The notes below the pieces were generated by a model, which saw only the letters and a program-made list of their open reading frames with translations, did not search any database and was not told where the DNA came from. Positions 59,201 to 64,000 of a stretch of 64,000 bases of DNA are shown piece by piece. This DNA comes from Charina bottae (Eukaryota; Chordata; Lepidosauria; Squamata; Charinaidae). The position numbers and the translations under genes were made by a program. The stretch's first letter is position 1; every line of letters begins with the position of its first letter. The stretch spans positions 24,393,001 to 24,457,000 of the forward strand of contig JALMGJ010000015.1 in NCBI GenBank assembly GCA_023362775.1, written 5' to 3'.

Positions 59201-62200
59201 CTTTGACGTGTTGACCTTTTCCAAGGAGCTGGATGGAGAAGTCGTGCTCAAGTCCGCTACCCAAGAGAAAACAGCTAATCCTTTGCAGCAGCTGCAGTTG
59301 TTTGTGGCTAGGACAGTTAAAAGCAATGAGGAGGACTTGGGGATGTCATCATTCCCAGATCAGCACCCTATTGCTCACCTGCCCACAGGTCAGAGCATTC
59401 CTCCAGAACCAGAAGAGGAGCCTATGGACAAAGAGCAAAACGAAGAAGTGACCAGTGGCCCCGTGTTGGAGAAAATGAGAGAGACTCTGTTTAAAAAGAC
59501 CGGGAAAGCAGCTGAGCAACCTGTTCCAACCAAACTGCTTTCCGAGCCAGAGAAACAGGCAGAACGTTTTGATGGATGGGTCCCAGATGTTTCCAAAGAC
59601 TTGGGCCCACTGAACCCAGCACAATACGGTAACGTTGCTCAGCGGCAGCACTTAAAGGTTGAATGTTTGGAAGCGAGTGGCCATACCACCCGTGCAGATG
59701 GTATCTCCCTGGAGCACAGTAACCTCTCTCCACTCAGCAACTCAGAAGTAGCCTCGGTGCTAAGGGAGAAGAGAGCACAGCAGAGTCAAGTTACAGGACA
59801 GGCAGAGGGGGATCAAGAAGAGAAGACCTTGGCATTTAGAGACAGCAGAAAATCCCCATTAAGCCCTGGATCTTCTGGGAAGAAAACATCACAAGGTGCT
59901 TTACCAGCCGTGCTCCAAATACATGTGGCCTGTTGCGCTTCTTGGAACAAAGCCTGCTGTGGGGACCAAGAGTTGGGGACTGCCAAAGCCCACCAGGTAG
60001 GAGAGAGTGAAGAACAGCTGAAACATCTGCAACTTAATGTGTCTTTGGCTCCCATCTACGCCCCTGGAAATCAAACTGAGGATGCTCATCTCCTGCAGAG
60101 AAATGACTTCTCTTCAACAAATAACTCAGGTTCAGCAGAAGGTCATGACTTGGAGAAGCAAGTCAGTTACTATGCAGAAGGCTCTCAGGCTGGCTTCTCT
60201 CTGGATGTTGGCTTTGCTGATCAGAGAAAGGTGCTGAAAACTGACCCAGGAAATGCAACAGGCTCTGACTTTGGAGGGATTCCCTCTGAAGGAAGTACAG
60301 GTCAGATCATTGCAGCGAGCCAGCAAGTTGCCTTCCTTGCGTGCAGCTGCCCCTCTGCTGCAGAGAAGACCACAGTTCCTCAGCAGAGCCCATCAGAACA
60401 GAAGGAATGCAAAGGCGCCCTTCCATTCTTTCCCACCTGTGATGCCATTTCCCATCTGCCCTCAGGTGTGCCTGGCACTCTGGCTGAGGACCTTGACCAT
60501 GAGTTGATGGAACCTCAAAAGAATATCCCTCTACGTTACTCCTCATCAATCTGCTCCAGCAAAGTAGCCCCTTCTTCTGCTAAAACAGACAGACCTTTGA
60601 ACTTACAAATGAATGACTGCAAATCTCCCAGCATGCTCCCTCTGAAAAGCAAGAAACATTCTGAAGAGCCCTCCAAGCACCCAGTTGATGAAGACAACGG
60701 CATGTTCTCTGTGAGGGATGGACCCAGTGGTTCTCAGGCCGCATCCCTACATGATATCTTGCTCAACCGGTTTCCATCAGGAATTGATTCTGTTGAGCTT
60801 AGAGGCGCAGTCTGTAATAAAAATGTGTCATTAACATCAAAACCCCAAGGCGCAAAGGGCATTGAAAGAGACCCCCGGGAAGGAAGTAAAGATCCATCTC
60901 AGCCAGGATATTTCAAAAAAGATGTTGATGTTCAAGAGGTGCCAGTTGTCATTCTGACTAAAACAGCTGATGCCACTAGTCAGTTGCCACGGAGGGGGTC
61001 CTCCAGGGACCCACGGAATAGAAGCAATGATTTGGAGAATGAAGACGCTGCACCGAATGAGAATGTGAAAAAGTCTTCTAACTGCATGGAGCAAGAAGAC
61101 AGCAAGGGTCCAAGTCTAAGAAATTATGCTAAGACTGGGCAATCAAAAGCAAAGAAGAGGAAAGGGTTGCAGATCGCTTGTGATATTTGCTCCATTTCTT
61201 TCAGATCCAAAATTGGGTTGATGAGGCACAAAGCTGTGAAACACCAGAAGAAAAAGGACAGTGTTTTGTTGCCCGACAATAATTCGGCTCCATCGGAAAA
61301 AGCATTAAAGACGAGCAAAGTGCTCCCCAAGAAAAGCATAAAGTCCTTCATCAAAGAGAAATCTAGTAGCTCAGACATTTCCAAAGCTGTTGGCCAGTCC
61401 TTTCCTAAATCCTCCAGAAGACGAAGGAAGGAACCAAAAGCACCAATTCAAGGAGGTATCAGCAAGGAACTCAATGACCTAAATGTTGTTTCACCGGACA
61501 CAACTCACGAAGTCCAGAAGACAAATGAAATAGGGCCCATCAGCTCACAAGGAGAGAAATCAGATGGGTCAGAAATGCAGTCTAGAAAAAAAACAAGTAC
61601 AGAAAAATTAATCAGAGTGGTCAGTACCAAAAGATCAAGCAGCTGTGCTGGGGGGGAAACAAAGGAAAAATCAAGGCAAGCAAAAATAACTTCAGACAAA
61701 AATGAGGTCACTGTCTCTTTTCTTCAGGACTCCGAGATCCCTGCCGTTCATTGTAATGCCATTGGCAGCACTGATGACCACATTCTGACCACCATCACAG
61801 AAGAACCGGGGAGCAGGTCAGAAGAGCAGGCCAACGTATGTTTGCCATTGCTCCCTCAGCCCTTGACAAACAAGGAATTAGAAAATGCTGGTGAAAAAAC
61901 TCCCTCAGCTCAAAGGACAGCGGAACTGCAGCTTCTTCAGAATGTAGAGAGCTGTAGACAGAAAGGGGAAGATGCAGAGCTGGAACAAAAACAGGAAACC
62001 CAAGAGAGGTGGTCAAGTGGGTCTATGAAAGAAGGTGAGAATGAATTGAACAAAAAGCCTGCATCAAAGGAGGGTCTGTTAGAAGAGATGAACTGCACAA
62101 CTCAAAGTAGTCCATTGGTATACCTCACGTGCCCCAATAAGCTTTCACAACCCTGTCATCCTGGAACTGCTTCTGAAAAGGGTTCCCCTAAACCTACATC

Positions 62201-64000
62201 TGAGAAAGCATTGGGTGCTTCCATGCCCTGGAGGATGGAAGAGCAGCCGCCGCAGAATGAGTCTCCTGTTGATAATGCAGGAGAACCAGATCTGCCGAGC
62301 TTGTTCGATGATGACTCCACATTTTCACAACTTTTCCCCAGAAACGACCAGTTTGCCCGTAGAAAATGCACACGTGTGTATGGGAAGCGCTCCAAGAAGC
62401 CTAAACCTATTGCAGAGATCATCGCAAAGCCAGAAGGCACACCGGATATCTTTACGATCCGCATGGCTTCTGATCTTGGCGAAACCAGCTCCTTCTGCGT
62501 TACCCGGGAAGACCCTTGTGAATATGACACAATCTCCATTGATGATGCTTTGATGCTCAACATGTGTCATGGGAGTAAAGCAATGAGTGGCGACGCTAGT
62601 TCCAGACCTACCCAAAACACAGTCTTGCAGCTGGATACTGGGCAAAAGGAAGAAGTTAATGATTTGAAAAATAACAGTGCCTTTCTATCCCCCAAATGCC
62701 CAACTGGGTCTCTCCCGTGCTCCAAAAGCTGGGGCAACCTTGAGAAAACAGCAGAAAATAATTCTGCTGATGGGACATTGCACAGCTCAGCCGTGGAGCT
62801 AGCTTACAGACATTCAGCCATGGAAGACAGCCCAGAACCTCCTGACCTGGAAGAAGAACCCTACAACGCCAAAGAAAAACCACCCTCTGCCTTTCGTACA
62901 ATTGATATGGAGATGTTGAACATGAAGTCTGAGACGAGGGGTGTGTGTTTCTGCAGCACTGGAGAAGATCGCCTGAATCCTGCAGGTGATGATTGCACCT
63001 TAGGTTTCAAGCCAACGTTGCTGTTGCAGGTCAGGCCCGTAAAACATAAGCTGGAAGAAGGGAAGCCAGGGAAAAGCCGTGGTGATTTGAACCTCAAGAA
63101 TAAAGACAAGCAGTATAAATGCAAGGTGTGTTTCCAGTGGTTCCTTACTTTAGGGGAACTGGACTTTCACAAGCTCAGCCACAATCCCTCCCCTCTGCCG
63201 ACCTGCTACATGTGTGTCCAGAGGAGATTCAGCTCAAGGGAGCAGCTGAGGGACCATTTGAAGGAGAAGCATGCCAAGAACAAGGCTGGCCTTTGGGCCT
63301 GTGGGATGTGCCTGAAGGAAATCTCAGACGTCTGGATGTACAATGAACATTTGCGAGAGCATGCCACTCAGTTTGCCCGCAAAGGCCAGGCTCAGAAGTC
63401 GGTCTTGGGCCTGCCAGGTTGTTTCGGTGAAGAGGATGCTGCCGTCACCCATTTCCTGAACTCCATCATTTGCCGGAAGCCCGGCAAGTTTTCCAAGCAG
63501 GCCGAAGGGGGAAATGGAGCACCTGTTGGCGGCGAAAGCAAAGGTCCCAAAGGGTTCTCTGGACAAGATTCAGTGCTCCACAAAGACTTGCCGGAGATCC
63601 CGCTCAGAGTCAGGCCACCCGTAGCCTCCCTCAGAGTACCAGCCGTTCCGTCTCCCGACCCGGCCCCTAGGGTGGAAGGGGCCCAGAAGTCAGTGCCCAT
63701 TCACCCTGAATGTAGAGACCCCTCTCGAGATTGCCACCACTGTGGGAAGCAGTTCCCCAAGCCTTTCAAACTCCAGCGACACCTCGTCGTCCATAGTCTG
63801 CAGAAGATCTTCTTGTGCCACAAGTGCCCCATGTTCTATCAGGAGACCAAGGAGCTCCGGAGCCACCTCAGCCAAGAGCACGGAATAGCTGAAGAAACAG
63901 ATGTCAAGCACACCACTCTCTACGCCTGCGAGCTCTGTGCAGATGTCATGCACGTCATCAAGAAGTCTTTCATATGCAGCACTTGCAACTACACCTTCTC
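53256..64000 (+). CDS. ZNF469: Zinc finger protein 469, giant C2H2 protein (3' end beyond window)
   Basis: An uninterrupted frame of 3581 codons plus two bases, open at the right edge. The start is ATG 53256 in strong context (A at -3, G at +4), with an in-frame TGA upstream at 53205. Visible in order: a Pro/Ser-rich N-terminal region (about 1-780); a C2HC finger (C793, C796, H809, C813) after LDQLDVFLTC; an acidic block DDAKLDSLITEALNG from residue 909; a basic patch KKDAKKRK (1098-1105) followed by SKELIHKIVQQKN; a Ser-rich stretch after residue 1238; ERLSDYNMHF at 1652; a finger at C2642/C2645/H2658/H2663; PSLFDDDSTFSQLFP near 3014; then clustered fingers starting at C3289, C3317, C3349, C3493 and C3521, and another Cys pair at 3558/3561. 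Several blocks match human ZNF469 as I remember it. Human ZNF469 (about 3950 residues) is a nuclear protein thought to regulate extracellular-matrix and collagen genes, and its loss causes brittle cornea syndrome. About 370 C-terminal residues are probably missing here. No frameshift or internal stop was seen. Confidence 0.96.
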   Translation, partial: MGESQHVYATRDIESGAQDKVLSFELFSKKDVGKVESRLLGSSESQVQSGSDNRTDFVSHKDKEPHNQREAVIRPQKAGKIDFKSLNNRPRFPSASPWGAAKGTPPSPPGRSRARDKSGRRSGKSERGHQQLYRLTISNARPNPTIGIAYPQQKITPPKKVEADRGPVLGGYRFHVPGIPERELKLQEEDLSFARCFSEAASSHISSNYTSQAATACPNHGSKIQPLVSVPHENPGTKGQFPYLAFQAHGGNLWPPPDKSHPGASHGLPAPKPSAHCLGPLSFQYPFSPLHGSATDPFQGEAHAQDDIDVSLATSQPSHGAFAFHSSSRDWKEEVLGNGSFDSVESRTYGLAPQPAPFLLPQTPGHLPSCKGRKERSTDHNGALSPPGAIDQAPRTFQENQAVFPPSLHASSLPKPMGKRPSLSKDSVASQRILDAGSSLRRNVLQVSLPQVHFQNKASNGPSAGSAPPGSVPFEKSLPTSVQAHPRLLQAWEGGKKTYPPLEQSSAGCPSPGAGQLPFGYHSGLEQRRQVRKAWPHLHLASGVPGQDRTELSRKLASQRLPFPLSTSEWGGSRTLPQSPTGCPSKALGSEERHDPAPQSSANSTCFEGSTEAEASKGKPFFFSVSPTLPSMPPHHPSSPHVVLPPSAFAPSPSGSPLPSPVPNLNSSCSSLSPTSSSRSFDDEAALATPTFPHHRGHPKDGSKPFHASELLGSSAAPCQTASPIKAFHQELLYKGVPVDSHFQKPSMDASKRCPEGFESELPPPPYPYSSRHFLASSLSSTSLDQLDVFLTCKQCDQNFSNLSSFLEHRQFCSSHVVLQGQAKDSSRGAEVKKQHHASPEPAKHTPSSLGTILPPDPHLQLLALNKTVDFLVDIEGKGESKDDPLKASQLGGLPGNFLPLNPSDLEIDDAKLDSLITEALNGLGYQSDNPEIDSSFIDVFADEELASVKVTSAGAPFKAKENLTLGKKAKHVGMDENTKVLNCCDNHPSGELAKSRTSKQHQERGTNWLSDLGEESLETFRSTELARNKVLEPTEDDASTQLKIGKKNSSSSFLPMKQGGQTRSDMRQTKNLDCASPVRELKPDGTHSVAGNTMRSKKDAKKRKLRSSSWSKELIHKIVQQKNKFHKLHTQNSKTVSLSLLTNRFLPGTKDNKFSEYEYISESDDERVEYAKRHCRKKLGSRFSGRLRSSLSRRSQGRGGREKEKEPAWRCPRRGREEPKRSAGKELERKDGVLTRMRRRSSQSSTSSCQSMGMSSETSSSPQSTERGDSDTEREGERRRQLLQISKSVGPLNVPEKETIRKSHSVASGLSGKPNKVDPPKTQLAGNKFQKDNPNIPPDTEDEGLLQSRGKPHHPEATPGKGPTRLPCPKGSDQCNGSFCCDSEKPRAVPKDAGWQSDETGDPPCYQYAASKGGLLKNHVEELTGSPSTGKQHIPSEESPSYEQVDLKGLKKQKELIMPIGCFSGNSVSISGKGVNTLLDADSAFYDCKELSSSYETPSLFSGPPAIEPSHHQNVYLCQGDFDVPSFKEKHHDIMPCESDNAQSKVSSPLNFDSSSVFGEFPIAEFDANLYDSVASSKDSYIPFECANHQLSKIIPFDQQYSSFLSEKDWALMEEVSPVLPEDMPQIHRLSAEKAVPKRDTSEINPLSLSERLSDYNMHFMSGLSDDELEIKRLVTELESQLQANKLNMQASDEDQAPVNHTSMEAKESTHEFLSLRLDQEQGGKGLFLMEAEYENADLLSTKTFSCENVASEKTLLPPLDTKYGSPNNPWPSAGPFSPFQSATDLILVGSFRSQGDQDKIAENLKDIDISAEADFGGIKDASARIMPDSCLEDLSNGTGVPDYPEHVIQSPDSIFPKSLEDSELNSHENLPLRPDVFPKLPSEEKTFDDTTELESYGHEVPHLEPEVGLQDVDTLESDGNVSSSAQSQNPENHSPEKLESTTLFQNSKDEHLDKNEETGSQTVCQTLMLKAKADNGNTPRFDVLTFSKELDGEVVLKSATQEKTANPLQQLQLFVARTVKSNEEDLGMSSFPDQHPIAHLPTGQSIPPEPEEEPMDKEQNEEVTSGPVLEKMRETLFKKTGKAAEQPVPTKLLSEPEKQAERFDGWVPDVSKDLGPLNPAQYGNVAQRQHLKVECLEASGHTTRADGISLEHSNLSPLSNSEVASVLREKRAQQSQVTGQAEGDQEEKTLAFRDSRKSPLSPGSSGKKTSQGALPAVLQIHVACCASWNKACCGDQELGTAKAHQVGESEEQLKHLQLNVSLAPIYAPGNQTEDAHLLQRNDFSSTNNSGSAEGHDLEKQVSYYAEGSQAGFSLDVGFADQRKVLKTDPGNATGSDFGGIPSEGSTGQIIAASQQVAFLACSCPSAAEKTTVPQQSPSEQKECKGALPFFPTCDAISHLPSGVPGTLAEDLDHELMEPQKNIPLRYSSSICSSKVAPSSAKTDRPLNLQMNDCKSPSMLPLKSKKHSEEPSKHPVDEDNGMFSVRDGPSGSQAASLHDILLNRFPSGIDSVELRGAVCNKNVSLTSKPQGAKGIERDPREGSKDPSQPGYFKKDVDVQEVPVVILTKTADATSQLPRRGSSRDPRNRSNDLENEDAAPNENVKKSSNCMEQEDSKGPSLRNYAKTGQSKAKKRKGLQIACDICSISFRSKIGLMRHKAVKHQKKKDSVLLPDNNSAPSEKALKTSKVLPKKSIKSFIKEKSSSSDISKAVGQSFPKSSRRRRKEPKAPIQGGISKELNDLNVVSPDTTHEVQKTNEIGPISSQGEKSDGSEMQSRKKTSTEKLIRVVSTKRSSSCAGGETKEKSRQAKITSDKNEVTVSFLQDSEIPAVHCNAIGSTDDHILTTITEEPGSRSEEQANVCLPLLPQPLTNKELENAGEKTPSAQRTAELQLLQNVESCRQKGEDAELEQKQETQERWSSGSMKEGENELNKKPASKEGLLEEMNCTTQSSPLVYLTCPNKLSQPCHPGTASEKGSPKPTSEKALGASMPWRMEEQPPQNESPVDNAGEPDLPSLFDDDSTFSQLFPRNDQFARRKCTRVYGKRSKKPKPIAEIIAKPEGTPDIFTIRMASDLGETSSFCVTREDPCEYDTISIDDALMLNMCHGSKAMSGDASSRPTQNTVLQLDTGQKEEVNDLKNNSAFLSPKCPTGSLPCSKSWGNLEKTAENNSADGTLHSSAVELAYRHSAMEDSPEPPDLEEEPYNAKEKPPSAFRTIDMEMLNMKSETRGVCFCSTGEDRLNPAGDDCTLGFKPTLLLQVRPVKHKLEEGKPGKSRGDLNLKNKDKQYKCKVCFQWFLTLGELDFHKLSHNPSPLPTCYMCVQRRFSSREQLRDHLKEKHAKNKAGLWACGMCLKEISDVWMYNEHLREHATQFARKGQAQKSVLGLPGCFGEEDAAVTHFLNSIICRKPGKFSKQAEGGNGAPVGGESKGPKGFSGQDSVLHKDLPEIPLRVRPPVASLRVPAVPSPDPAPRVEGAQKSVPIHPECRDPSRDCHHCGKQFPKPFKLQRHLVVHSLQKIFLCHKCPMFYQETKELRSHLSQEHGIAEETDVKHTTLYACELCADVMHVIKKSFICSTCNYTF

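Overview
This is vertebrate nuclear DNA, most likely from a squamate reptile (lizard or snake). The evidence is one vertebrate gene with intron-type splice signals, a CpG-island promoter, no operon-like gene packing, and a repeat load typical of squamates: a tRNA-headed SINE, Tigger-like MITEs with TA duplications, hAT foldback elements with 8-bp duplications, CR1/L2-type LINE tails and many microsatellites. The species cannot be named from the window.

Only one protein-coding gene is well supported. From 53256 to the right edge runs an uninterrupted plus-strand frame of 3581 complete codons, recognised as ZNF469, a very large C2H2 zinc-finger protein. In humans it has about 3950 residues and is linked to brittle cornea syndrome and corneal thickness. 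Matching motifs are spread along the whole frame: an N-terminal C2HC finger after LDQLDVFLTC, the acidic DDAKLDSLITEALNG block, the SKELIHKIVQQKN block, a mid-protein finger, and a C-terminal cluster of fingers that the window cuts through. The last few hundred residues lie beyond 64000.

The exon containing this frame probably begins at 53065, just after a strong polypyrimidine-AG acceptor. Its short leader carries several upstream AUGs. About 43 kb upstream, at 9.5-10.34 kb, lies a CpG island that ends in ATGAG followed by GTAAGC, an excellent splice donor. I infer that this is the ZNF469 promoter and first exon, and that 10330-53064 is a large first intron. This rests on order and splice signals only.

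Everything else is intergenic or intronic DNA with repeats. 0-9.5 kb: two Tigger-like MITEs, one complete SINE, two hAT MITEs and a retroelement fragment that looks Penelope-like. 10.3-38 kb: mostly unique sequence with SINEs, foldback elements, LTR-like and LINE remnants, and a 100-bp minisatellite grown from a SINE fragment (34.6-35.3 kb). 38.7-40.2 kb: a hAT-type element, bounded by a perfect 8-bp duplication, whose inside has become a minisatellite of about 21 units. 40-53 kb: more SINEs and MITEs, a pyrimidine-rich tract, a near-perfect 48-bp hairpin and a CR1 3' end.

I found no prokaryote-like system, CRISPR array, free-standing tRNA or rRNA gene, or intact autonomous transposon. The most notable items are the hAT element with its internal minisatellite, the shared target pattern of the seven foldback MITEs, the upstream-AUG-rich ZNF469 leader and the recent-looking hairpin. 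I see no convincing novel multigene system.
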